Source: Chloracidobacterium sp. (lineage in GTDB: Bacteria; Acidobacteriota; Blastocatellia; Pyrinomonadales; Pyrinomonadaceae). Taken from it: a stretch of 64,000 nucleotides of DNA. Below the pieces are notes generated by a model. The model was not told the origin of the DNA. It made no database searches and saw only the letters and a program-made list of their open reading frames with translations. Position 1 is the stretch's first letter; each line of letters opens with the position of its first letter. Location of the stretch: assembly GCA_016720705.1 (NCBI GenBank), contig JADKKB010000005.1, positions 248,001 through 312,000 of the forward strand, read 5' to 3'. Shown in pieces: positions 16,765 to 25,123 of the stretch. Both the position numbers and the translations under genes were made by a program.

Positions 16765-18330
16765 ATGCTTTTTTTGACGCAATCTGCCGCAGTTTACGGT
16801 ATCGACGCCTTAATTGTAGATATAGAGGTCAATCTGCGCCCGGCGAGCGGCGACGGAGATCAGACGCCGGGCGTAACGATCGTCGGCCTGCCGGACACCG
16901 CAGTGCGGGAATCGCGTGAGCGAATCCGAGCGGCGATCGCGAACAGTAACTATTTTTTCCCCTTAGATAAGGCGACTGTCAATCTCGCTCCGGCGGACGT
17001 GCGCAAGGAAGGTGCTAGTTTTGACCTGCCCATAGCTCTCGGCATACTTGGGGCAAACGGCGATCTGACCAACGGACAGGGACTCGAGCGCACGATGAGC
17101 GTCGGCGAACTGTCGCTTGACGGTCGAGTGCGACCCGTACGTGGGGCTTTGTCGATCGCCCTCGCGGCACGCGAAAACGGCGTTGTAAACCTTCTGGTTC
17201 CCGAAGAGAATGCAACCGAGGCGGCGGTCGTGAAGGGTGTGAACGTTTTTCCGGTTCGAGATCTCCGGTCGGCCGCCGAACTTGTCATCGACCTCGATGC
17301 CGGAAGGCTGACAAAGATCAGGCCGCTCGTTCTGGACATTTCGGAACTCCGCGAGCGGGAGAATCATTATAACGTCGATTTTTCTGAGGTTCGAGGCCAA
17401 CAGACTGCCAAACGGGCATTGGAGGTCGCCAGTGCCGGTGGGCACAATATACTTTTTATCGGCCCGCCCGGATCCGGCAAGACTATGTTGGCTAAGCGTT
17501 TGCCGACGATATTGCCACCGCTCGAGTTTGAAGAAGCTCTCGAGATCACGAAAATACATTCGGTCGCAGGACTAACCGGCAAGTCGGGTTTGGTTACTGA
17601 CCGTCCGTTCAAATCTCCGCATCATACGGTCAGTCAGGCCGGATTGATCGGGGGTGGATCGATCCCAAAGCCGGGCGAAGTCTCGTTGGCTCATTTGGGC
17701 GTTTTGTTTTTGGATGAACTGCCGGAATTTGACCGGAGCGTGCTCGAAGTCCTCCGCCAACCGCTCGAGGACAAGATGGTGACCATCTCGCGGGCGGCGA
17801 CCTCGATGACATTTCCCGCTGATTTTACAATGGTCGCGTCGATGAATCCGTGTCCGTGCGGATACTTTGGTTCCACGCGCGAGTGCAAATGCTCAGGGCC
17901 GATGATCCAGCGATATGTCGGCAAGATATCGGGTCCGTTAATGGACCGCATTGATATCCATATCGACGTGCCTGCGGTGAAGTTTGACGAACTGCGAGGC
18001 CGGGGAGTGCCGCAAGGCGAGAGTTCGGCGGTAGTCCGCGAACGAGTGATAGAGGCCCGCAAGATCCAACTCACGAGATTTGAGGGCAAGTCCTTTTCAA
18101 ATTCTGCGATGTCGCCAAAGCAGATCCGCACATTCTGTGCTCTCGACACTGAGTGCGAAAACCTACTCGAGAAGGCGATGCAAAGACAGGGTTTGTCCGC
18201 TCGCGCCCACGACCGCATATTAAAGGTCTCGCGTACCATCGCCGATCTCGAAGGCAGCAGCAACATTCAACCGACCCATATCAGCGAGGCGATCAATTAT
18301 CGTTCGCTTGATCGCAATTACTGGACTTGA
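16765..18330 (+). CDS. YifB family Mg-chelatase-like AAA+ ATPase
   Basis: The 521-residue protein has the ComM/YifB architecture: an N-terminal Lon-protease-like fold (about 20-175), then a Mg-chelatase ChlI-type AAA+ domain with Walker A GPPGSGKT from G233, Walker B LFLDELPEF near 315, a short Cys-rich NPCPCGYFG...ECKC motif near 367-378, and a C-terminal helical domain. Relatives of ComM act as hexameric helicases promoting branch migration during natural transformation; the role here is by analogy. The gene is monocistronic with its own promoter. Confidence 0.93.
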   Translation: MLFLTQSAAVYGIDALIVDIEVNLRPASGDGDQTPGVTIVGLPDTAVRESRERIRAAIANSNYFFPLDKATVNLAPADVRKEGASFDLPIALGILGANGDLTNGQGLERTMSVGELSLDGRVRPVRGALSIALAARENGVVNLLVPEENATEAAVVKGVNVFPVRDLRSAAELVIDLDAGRLTKIRPLVLDISELRERENHYNVDFSEVRGQQTAKRALEVASAGGHNILFIGPPGSGKTMLAKRLPTILPPLEFEEALEITKIHSVAGLTGKSGLVTDRPFKSPHHTVSQAGLIGGGSIPKPGEVSLAHLGVLFLDELPEFDRSVLEVLRQPLEDKMVTISRAATSMTFPADFTMVASMNPCPCGYFGSTRECKCSGPMIQRYVGKISGPLMDRIDIHIDVPAVKFDELRGRGVPQGESSAVVRERVIEARKIQLTRFEGKSFSNSAMSPKQIRTFCALDTECENLLEKAMQRQGLSARAHDRILKVSRTIADLEGSSNIQPTHISEAINYRSLDRNYWT

Positions 18331-18482
18331 ACCCTACCGGAATACTGCATTGGCCGTGCAGAACTTTGACTGTGACGTGAAAGATTGTAAACTCTGAAAT
18401 CTTGAACGATGGTGATATCCTTTAATCATTTGCGGATATAGCCGATCACACAAACGGGTAACCGCAAGGCATATAAATATTG

Positions 18483-20321
18483 ATGTCCACAACTTTTGGC
18501 GAAAACATAAGTGGCTTTGAACAATTGCCGCAGACCATTCCGCATTTTTGCTTTGAGTCGTTCAGACGGAACGACAAGCAGGACGCACTTGCATACAAGG
18601 CAGGGGATATCTGGAAACATCTGAGCGGCACAGAGGTGATCGAGCGGGTGAAGCGTATCGCCGCCGGTCTCGCATCGCTGGGCGTAAAGGCCGGTGACCG
18701 AGTCGCGATCATTTCCGAAAATCGACCGGAATGGTCATTTGTGGATCTTGCGATCCTCAGTTTGCGGGCCGTTAATGTGCCGATCTATACCACTCAGGCA
18801 GTCGAACAGATCCGCTTCATACTCGAAAATTCGGGAGCAAAAATCTTGTTCATTTCGGGCAGGAAACTCTGGAAGCACGCAGAGAATGCTATTCAGAGCG
18901 TCGAACGACTCGAAAAGCTGGTCTTTTTTGACATTGACGGAAAGCCCGAAGGGAATAGCCGGGCGACGACTCTGGCTGACATCGAGGCGAAGGGTGATGA
19001 ATTTAACCGCATCGACCGCGACGCCGTCGACCGCACAATGGCCGAGATCGAAACCACGGATCTCGCGACGATCATCTATACGTCCGGTACGACGGGCGAG
19101 CCAAAAGGCGTGATGCTGACCCACGAGAATTTTGTCTCAAATATCCTCGCCGTCTCAAAGGCTTTGCCTATCAGGAATTCGGACCGCAGTCTGGCGGTGC
19201 TACCGCTATCGCATATCTTTGAACGGACCGTATTTTACGTGCTCTGCTCGAATGGTGTATCGATCCATTATTGTGCCGCGTTCGATCAACTCGCTTCACA
19301 TTTGCAAGAGGTCAAACCGACGATAATGACGGCGGTACCGAGGCTTTTCGAGCAGGTCTATCACAAGATAGTGAAGAAAGGGAAAGCGGCTGGTGGATGG
19401 AAAACCAAGCTTTTTGAATGGGCTCTGGTGGTCGGACAGGAATACTCGGATGCTAAGGATCGACACGGATCGCTCTCACCCTTACTGGCCGCCCGGCACG
19501 CTTTAGCCAGTCGGCTTGTGTTTTCAAAATGGCGCGACGGTGTTGGCGGCAGTCTTCGCTTTTTCGTGTCCGGCGGAGCACCACTATCGAGAAGGCTGTC
19601 GTATGCGTTTTTAGCGGCCGGCATCCCGATCTTGCAGGGATATGGTATGACCGAGGCATGCGTGACGTCTGCAAACCGTCCGGAGGATAACAAGGTCGGC
19701 TCGATCGGGCGTCCTTTTGACGGGATCGAGATGAAGATCGCGGAGAAGGACGGCGAAATTCTGATCCGCGGCAGAAACGTAATGCAGGGCTATTATAATA
19801 ATCCTGAGGAAACCGCCAAAGTGATCGATGACGAAGGGTTTTACCACACGGGCGATGTCGGCTATCAGGACAATGACGGCCATTTTTACATAACAGACCG
19901 CATCAAGGACCTATTTAAGCTCTCGAACGGTAAATATGTCGCACCGCTTCAGGTCGAAAGCCTTTTGAAGCAAAGTCCGCTTGTTTCCCAACCCGTCGTA
20001 GTCGGTTCGGGCCGGAAACAGGTCGGTGCCCTGATCGTGCCTGATTGGGATGCGTTAAAAGAAGAAATGAGGGCCGAAGGGCATCCCGCGACCGGCACGC
20101 GCGAAGAACTTTGCGAGGATCCGCAGTTCGTCAAACGAGTCCAACGTGACGCGATCGATCTTACCCGGGAACTCAGCGATTATGAACGTGTAAAACGCGT
20201 CTATCTCCTACCAAGAGAGTTTTCGATCGACAAAGGTGAAATGACACCGACGCTCAAGATAAAACGGGGCGTCATAGACGAAAAATTTGGTGAGGCGATC
20301 GACGAGATCTGCGGCAGTTAA
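18483..20321 (+). CDS. AMP-dependent long-chain acyl-CoA synthetase
   Basis: The 612-residue protein carries the ANL-superfamily motifs: YTSGTTGEPKG (near 199), GYGMTEA (near 386) and YHTGDVG...ITDRIKDLFKLSNGKYV (near 455-480), with the C-terminal Lys domain ending TPTLKIKRG. It resembles FAA1/FadD15-type ligases that activate long-chain fatty acids as acyl-CoA at the cytoplasmic membrane face. I use the ATG at 18483; the preceding TTG would add one residue. No lipid genes lie next to it. Confidence 0.92.
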   Translation: MSTTFGENISGFEQLPQTIPHFCFESFRRNDKQDALAYKAGDIWKHLSGTEVIERVKRIAAGLASLGVKAGDRVAIISENRPEWSFVDLAILSLRAVNVPIYTTQAVEQIRFILENSGAKILFISGRKLWKHAENAIQSVERLEKLVFFDIDGKPEGNSRATTLADIEAKGDEFNRIDRDAVDRTMAEIETTDLATIIYTSGTTGEPKGVMLTHENFVSNILAVSKALPIRNSDRSLAVLPLSHIFERTVFYVLCSNGVSIHYCAAFDQLASHLQEVKPTIMTAVPRLFEQVYHKIVKKGKAAGGWKTKLFEWALVVGQEYSDAKDRHGSLSPLLAARHALASRLVFSKWRDGVGGSLRFFVSGGAPLSRRLSYAFLAAGIPILQGYGMTEACVTSANRPEDNKVGSIGRPFDGIEMKIAEKDGEILIRGRNVMQGYYNNPEETAKVIDDEGFYHTGDVGYQDNDGHFYITDRIKDLFKLSNGKYVAPLQVESLLKQSPLVSQPVVVGSGRKQVGALIVPDWDALKEEMRAEGHPATGTREELCEDPQFVKRVQRDAIDLTRELSDYERVKRVYLLPREFSIDKGEMTPTLKIKRGVIDEKFGEAIDEICGS

Positions 20322-20334
20322 CTGCGAAAAGAAT

Positions 20335-20622
20335 TCAATTGAGTAAGCATTCGAGTGAGGCCGGATCATCGTGCTTAAGTTTTAAGAGCGATTCGGCCAA
20401 TTCAAATAACGGAGCGGGAATTGCCGTTGGAATTGCGTCCGCCATCTCCTCACCGCTTATTTGTGGGTATCGGGAGTAGAACTCCGCCTCTGCCGCACAA
20501 AATTCGCAGTAATGCAGATGCCCACGCACCTCAGAGCAGCGATACCTGGCGAGGTCGCCGGTTTGGAATTCAAGCAGCTCTTCCGATGTGGGACAGGCTT
20601 CGTTCTTAGAAAAATTTACCAT
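20335..20622 (-). CDS. Small zf-HC2-like zinc-binding protein, possible anti-sigma factor
   Basis: The 95-residue protein has the anti-sigma zinc motif HxxxCxxC (H35-x3-C39-x2-C42), with further cysteines at C10 and C29, followed by a helical tail without a membrane segment. This is the ZAS/zf-HC2 pattern that binds ECF-type sigma factors. It lies divergently from the large sigma-like gene at 21147, a logical partner. The ATG has no SD; a terminator-like hairpin sits directly upstream (see 20634-20710). It converges with the acyl-CoA synthetase, 13 bases apart. Confidence 0.65.
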   Translation of the reverse strand: MVNFSKNEACPTSEELLEFQTGDLARYRCSEVRGHLHYCEFCAAEAEFYSRYPQISGEEMADAIPTAIPAPLFELAESLLKLKHDDPASLECLLN

Positions 20623-20633
20623 ACAAAAAACAA

Positions 20634-20710
20634 GCGATCAAAAAATCGCACGAGTAGCACGTTGAGTCAGGAGCTAAGGTTACGCCGGCCTATTTTTCTT
20701 CTGCTACTCG
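20634..20710 (-). promoter_or_regulatory. Leader with two hairpins upstream of the zf-HC2-like gene
   Basis: Read on the minus strand, a long-range inverted repeat CGAGTAGCA/TGCTACTCG (20710-20702 and 20659-20651, perfect 9 bp, 42-base interior) is followed by GCGAT/ATCGC (20649-20645 and 20638-20634) and TTGTTTTTT just before the ATG at 20622. The second hairpin plus T-run looks like a weak intrinsic terminator in front of the gene, so the leader might act as an attenuator. I do not recognise the RNA class. Confidence 0.35.
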
Positions 20711-20871
20711 AAAATAAATCAGCAATCAGGCTTTGCTTCCATAACTTTCGAGGAAAAGTTTCGCTAAATTTGTTCAGGGACTGACCATTTCTCGCCAATC
20801 CGGCCCGTAAACTACTTAAATGCAACGTTTAAGAATATATGCACAACAAAAACAAACAAAAGAAAAACTTG

Positions 20872-20900
20872 TTGCTCAAATAGAATTTTCCTGCTAGTAT
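20872..20900 (+). promoter_or_regulatory. Sigma-70-type promoter of the sigma-like gene
   Basis: TTGCTC (20872-20877), a 17-bp spacer and TAGTAT (20895-20900) form a good promoter. The start near 20907 leaves a leader of about 240 bases before the ATG at 21147. Confidence 0.6.
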
Positions 20901-20925
20901 CTTAAATGTAGGCAGTGAGACAGGA

Positions 20926-21033
20926 ATGTTTCACACTACACCAACCCGGTTCGGCACCTCGCTCAGCGGCCGCACCAAACATAAAGTTTCTCAACTTTCC
21001 CCCACCAAGCGAAACAGCAGCCGCACGTTTTGA
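20926..21033 (+). CDS. Possible 35-codon leader ORF upstream of the sigma-like gene
   Basis: An ATG at 20926 follows AGACAGGA and opens a frame of 35 codons (MFHTTPTRFG..., Ser/Thr/Arg-rich) closing with TGA at 21031-21033. It lies wholly in the predicted leader of the 21147 gene. The SD and position make a leader peptide possible, but the sequence shows no known family and the frame could be chance. Confidence 0.25.
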   Translation: MFHTTPTRFGTSLSGRTKHKVSQLSPTKRNSSRTF

Positions 21034-21146
21034 GCGATCTAACGTTGCCCGTAGAGCATCAACGAACAGGCCATTTTGGGCTATATCGTCAAGATCGCTC
21101 GCCGAACGCGAACCCTTTCGATGGTTGAAACTACCGCAGGTTTATT

Positions 21147-22298
21147 ATGAACGAAATGAAAGTGCAGGTATCTCTGCCAAAAAACATCCAAGGCCGACAG
21201 TTCAAGGTGGGTAAATGGAATGCCAGTCTCGAAAAATCTGATGTTAATCAGATCTGGACTGAACTTCATCGCATAGTGTCTTCGCACCCGCTGGTTCGGG
21301 CGTCGAAAAGGGCGGGATTCCTTGTCGAAGAGGGAAAGCAAAACGCCTACACTGACCTCACACAGGAATTGTTCGTCGCATTGCTCAGCAAAGAGAGATT
21401 TCAGCACTATATAGATACTCAGATGACCGATCCTGAGATCGAAGCTGAGATCAGTCAGATCGAACTCACAAATTTGTTGACCGCGGAATTGAGAAAGCGT
21501 TATCCGGAATCATACCGTCTAGCTCGTCGTGTCTCAACGCTCATTCAAACAAGTGAGACATTCAAGCGTTTTGATAATATCGGCAATCCGGAGGCCCATC
21601 GCCGCCTTGCGGACCGACTTTACGGGCTCGCCGTTTGGGCCAATCAGAAATCGCGTCGTGACGTGCAGGAAATGGACGAGCGAGTAAAGGCGGTCTCATT
21701 TCAAAAGCGCGATACGAGGATGGTGGGCTGCACCGGTGATGCTCAGATCGTGATCAGCAATGTCGAACTTGAGAAGCTGATAATACGCGTATTTAAGGCG
21801 ATCGATTCGCCGGTCGACGTTCGTTCGCTTCGGTCATTTGTAATGTCGAGGCTTCCTATAATGGATATTCATCTCGTGCCCGTCGGCGGTCCGGCTGATG
21901 GCGACGACGATGATCGAATGCAGTTTGAGTTCAAGGATGTTCGGGAAACGCCTGAGCAAGATCTGCTGAGAAACGAAGCTGAAATCGAGGCCATAGGCTA
22001 TGTTGACGGCTTTTTGGAGACGCTTAACAAATCCGTTCGCGGCAAAGCGAAACAGTATGACCGAATGATCAACGTATTATGGCATTGTTACCTGATCGCC
22101 GATAGCGGCACTCAACTCGAAGTCGCCGATCTGCTCGGAGTATCGGATTCGCTTGTTTCGGATTACCGAAAACGGATCGAGGCAAATCTGCAGCAGCTTG
22201 AATTTGGCGGCGTCAACGAGGCGAGGCAATTTGAAAAAGCCCTAAAACGCAAAGTCCGCGAGATGGTGACGGTCGAAAAAGAAGCGGTGGCCGCATAG
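21147..22298 (+). CDS. Sigma-factor-like regulator with C-terminal helix-turn-helix
   Basis: The 383-residue protein has an N-terminal helical part with a TDLTQELFVALL segment (about 68-79) resembling sigma-70 region 2.1-2.2, and a C-terminal segment GTQLEVADLLGVSDSLVSDYRKRIEANL (about 328-355) that reads as a helix-turn-helix like sigma region 4. A long middle region (about 100-290) includes an acidic patch GDDDDR. It is much longer than ordinary ECF sigma factors (about 190 residues). Divergent pairing with a zf-HC2-like gene supports a sigma/anti-sigma relationship. Which genes it controls is unknown; the exopolysaccharide genes directly downstream are candidates. Confidence 0.5.
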   Translation: MNEMKVQVSLPKNIQGRQFKVGKWNASLEKSDVNQIWTELHRIVSSHPLVRASKRAGFLVEEGKQNAYTDLTQELFVALLSKERFQHYIDTQMTDPEIEAEISQIELTNLLTAELRKRYPESYRLARRVSTLIQTSETFKRFDNIGNPEAHRRLADRLYGLAVWANQKSRRDVQEMDERVKAVSFQKRDTRMVGCTGDAQIVISNVELEKLIIRVFKAIDSPVDVRSLRSFVMSRLPIMDIHLVPVGGPADGDDDDRMQFEFKDVRETPEQDLLRNEAEIEAIGYVDGFLETLNKSVRGKAKQYDRMINVLWHCYLIADSGTQLEVADLLGVSDSLVSDYRKRIEANLQQLEFGGVNEARQFEKALKRKVREMVTVEKEAVAA

Positions 22299-22336
22299 CT
22301 GAGCAATTCGGCCGTGTGCAACGGTATGCAAATATA

Positions 22337-22356
22337 GGTATTCTATTACGAATACC
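22337..22356 (+). promoter_or_regulatory. Perfect 7-bp inverted repeat just before the O-antigen ligase gene
   Basis: GGTATTC (22337-22343) and GAATACC (22350-22356) flank TATTAC and end 11 bases before the ATG at 22368. It could be an operator or an RNA hairpin over the ribosome-loading zone. No U-tract follows, so it is not an intrinsic terminator. Confidence 0.4.
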
Positions 22357-22367
22357 GGTAACCAAAA

Positions 22368-23966
22368 ATGCCCACCGAAAGTTCAAAAGATCGTGATTAC
22401 AAGCCGCTCTCATCCACAGGTAGTTTCAACGAAGACCAGGAGCTTCGCGGCGTTTCATCGCTGCGTCCATCGCCGATCCTGAACCAGTCGGCCGAGCCTT
22501 ATATCCGGCAGGACACCGCGGGTGTGCATCGAAGCGGAAGAGCTGAGCACTCCGAGCCGAAGAGCGAAGGTGGTCTGTCAAGCGAGTTTGGCCCCGATAT
22601 TTCGCTCACTGCCGATGATATCGATCCGGCGGGACAACCGCCGAGACGACGCGAACGAAAGCAGGAAAAAGACGTCAAACTACTCACCGGGGAACGTTGG
22701 CTTGTACGCAACGGCCACACGTTTACTTACGTGGGCCTTTTTATTTTCTCGATCCTTGTTTTATTTCGTCCTTATGAACTGATACCGCAGTTGTCATTTC
22801 TTTCGGCTACCGCATTCTATGTGGCTCTGGCGACGCTTGCGATCTATCTGCCGGCCCAGATCGCGACCGAGGGCAATCTGACAATGCTATCGACCGAGGT
22901 TAAGGCCGTCCTGGCACTTACGGCCTTATCGATCGTGACGATGCCCATCGCTCGCGATCCGGCCGTCGCTTGGGAAACGTTTAATGATCCGTTTATCAAG
23001 GCGGTAATTATATTCGTGGTTTTGGTAAACGCGGTGCGTACGCGTCGACGTCTGATGGGCTTAATGTGGCTCTCGATCCTGATCGCCGTTTACCTGTCGT
23101 TTTCGGCGCTCGATATGTATATGAACGGCGAGTTTACGGTCGAATCATATCGAGTCGGTGTCGATGTCAGGGGAATGTTCGGTAACCCGAACGAAATGGC
23201 GATGCATTTGGTGATGATGACTCCACTCGTTATCGCCCTCGGTATCGCGACTAAGTCTAAGCTCGCGAAATTTGGCTTGTTCGGATCTGCCTTGTTATTC
23301 GTCGGTGGGAATATGGTCACATTTTCCCGCGGCGGCTTCATCGGCCTTATCGTGGTGGGAGCTATGCTGGGTTGGAAACTGGGGCGAAAACACCGTTTGA
23401 ATGTTACGATCGTGACATTGGCCCTTGGGGCAGTAACCGTACTGGCGGCACCGGGAAATTATGGCCTGCGGATGCTGTCTATCTTTATTCCGGGACTCGA
23501 CCCGGTCGGTTCCAGCGATCAGCGAAAAGAGCTTTTGATCCGTTCGCTTTTGATCACTGCACGCAATCCTTGGGGGATCGGTATTGGCAATTTTCCGATC
23601 GTCGGCATCCACAATCTGCAGTCTCACAATGCGTTTACTCAGGTATCGTCAGAATTAGGCATACTAGGTTTAGCGGCCTATTTGGTCTTTATGATCAGCC
23701 CATTCCGAAAACTCGCCGCGATTGAGCGTCTGCTCTTCGACAAAGGCGAACAGGGTTGGTATTACTATATGGCGATCGGATTGCAGGCGAGCATCGTCGG
23801 CTATATGGTCTCGAGTTTCTTTGCATCGGTTGCGTATAATTGGTTCATATACTATCTGATCGCGTACGCCGTCGCTTTCCGGCGGTGTTATTCGTTCGAA
23901 AATGGTTTAAAAGAGGACGTGCAGGCTGGTCCGCTATGGGAATGGCGCTCCGCCGAGGCGAAATGA
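22368..23966 (+). CDS. O-antigen ligase/polymerase family membrane protein
   Basis: The 532-residue protein starts with about 115 hydrophilic, probably cytosolic residues, followed by 10-12 membrane helices (about 120-500). The Wzy_C/O-antigen ligase features are present: NPNEMAMHLVM (about 265-275), NMVTFSRGGFIGL (about 310-322) and a long extracytoplasmic loop with WGIGIGNFPIVGIHNLQSHN before the last helices. These proteins polymerise or transfer glycans on the periplasmic side of the inner membrane. The gene overlaps the following glycosyltransferase (ATGA), so they form an operon. Confidence 0.88.
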   Translation: MPTESSKDRDYKPLSSTGSFNEDQELRGVSSLRPSPILNQSAEPYIRQDTAGVHRSGRAEHSEPKSEGGLSSEFGPDISLTADDIDPAGQPPRRRERKQEKDVKLLTGERWLVRNGHTFTYVGLFIFSILVLFRPYELIPQLSFLSATAFYVALATLAIYLPAQIATEGNLTMLSTEVKAVLALTALSIVTMPIARDPAVAWETFNDPFIKAVIIFVVLVNAVRTRRRLMGLMWLSILIAVYLSFSALDMYMNGEFTVESYRVGVDVRGMFGNPNEMAMHLVMMTPLVIALGIATKSKLAKFGLFGSALLFVGGNMVTFSRGGFIGLIVVGAMLGWKLGRKHRLNVTIVTLALGAVTVLAAPGNYGLRMLSIFIPGLDPVGSSDQRKELLIRSLLITARNPWGIGIGNFPIVGIHNLQSHNAFTQVSSELGILGLAAYLVFMISPFRKLAAIERLLFDKGEQGWYYYMAIGLQASIVGYMVSSFFASVAYNWFIYYLIAYAVAFRRCYSFENGLKEDVQAGPLWEWRSAEAK

Positions 23967-25120
23967 CGGCAGCAGCATCGATATTGTTCTTGGTTTGTAT
24001 CGTAGTATTGGCGTACGTGTACGTCGGCTACCCTCTGGTCGTGTATGCGGCCGGGCTGATACTTGCCCGTCCGGTTCGCCGCGATAATATCGAGCCAACA
24101 GTGACGATCCTGATCACGGCATTTAACGAGGAATCCGCCATCCGCGAAAAGCTTGCCAATACTCTCGCGATAGAATATCCGAAGGACAAACTGGAAATTC
24201 TGGTTGCATCGGACGGCTCGACCGACCGGACTGATGAGATCGTCAAAGAGCACGCCCATCTTGGCGTCAAGCTCTATCGGCAGGAGGGGCGTCTCGGCAA
24301 GACTGTTACCCAAAATAGCGCCGTGGCCGCAGCATCGGGCGAGATCGTACTGTTTTCGGACGCGACGACCGAATACACGCCCGACGTTCTGCGCAGGGTT
24401 CTGCCGGCCTTTGCCGATGATACCGTAGGCTGCGTTGCAGGGCGATTGGTATATCTGGACAACGGCGAAACCAACGTCGGTACCGGTGCTCAAAGTTATT
24501 GGAACTACGAGACTTTTCTAAAAACCTCAGAAAGCCGTGCTTGTTCGCTGATCGGGGCATCAGGATGTCTATACGCAGTTCGCCGTTCCGCATACAGGCC
24601 AATGTACGCTGAGGCGTGCTCCGATTTTCTGATCTGCACTGAACTGTACCGGCAAGGCCTGCGAAGTATCTTTGAGCCGGATGCGGTCTGCTATGAGCAC
24701 ACGAATCAACGAACGCACGAAGAGTTTAAGATGCGGGTTCGTGTCATCTCACAGACCTATACAGACCTTTGGCGCAATGCCGATATGCTCAATCCGTTTA
24801 AGAGCGGTTTCTACGCCGTACAGTTGATCTCGCATAAGCTTTTACGATATTGCGTTCCTTTGATATTGGCTTTGATCCTTGTCACAAACGTTTTTTTGGC
24901 GGGCCGCAGTCTCTTTTGGGACTTTTTGCTGCTCGGCCAAATGGCGGTCTATATTGCGGCATTTTTCGGATGGCTGGTCGAGCGTGCCGGCCGTCGGATC
25001 ACTCTTTTGGCGATACCACTATATTTTGTCTTGGCCAATCTTGCCTCGGCGATCGCATTTTTCAGGTTTGTCCGCGGCGAGCGTGTCGTGACCTGGGAAC
25101 CGATCCGCGAATCACGTTGA
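23963..25120 (+). CDS. Membrane-anchored family 2 glycosyltransferase
   Basis: The 385-residue protein has an N-terminal membrane helix (about 4-26), a GT2 catalytic domain with VTILITAFNEE (about 43-53), ASDGSTDRT (about 78-86) and a DAT metal site, and two or three C-terminal helices (about 290-365). This is the layout of processive-type or polyprenyl-linked sugar transferases. The start at 23963 overlaps the ligase stop codon; a longer frame from 23840 would run inside the ligase gene. Confidence 0.9.
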   Translation: MTAAASILFLVCIVVLAYVYVGYPLVVYAAGLILARPVRRDNIEPTVTILITAFNEESAIREKLANTLAIEYPKDKLEILVASDGSTDRTDEIVKEHAHLGVKLYRQEGRLGKTVTQNSAVAAASGEIVLFSDATTEYTPDVLRRVLPAFADDTVGCVAGRLVYLDNGETNVGTGAQSYWNYETFLKTSESRACSLIGASGCLYAVRRSAYRPMYAEACSDFLICTELYRQGLRSIFEPDAVCYEHTNQRTHEEFKMRVRVISQTYTDLWRNADMLNPFKSGFYAVQLISHKLLRYCVPLILALILVTNVFLAGRSLFWDFLLLGQMAVYIAAFFGWLVERAGRRITLLAIPLYFVLANLASAIAFFRFVRGERVVTWEPIRESR

Positions 25121-25123
25121 CAG

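Noticed and set aside
20915..21214. 99-codon GTG ORF overlapping the start of the sigma-like gene
   Set aside because: Different frame, no SD for its GTG and low-complexity composition; only the shorter ATG ORF at 20926 has an SD.
23840..23962. Upstream extension of the GT2 glycosyltransferase
   Set aside because: It would lie inside the ligase gene; the ATGA overlap start at 23963 precedes a membrane helix directly.
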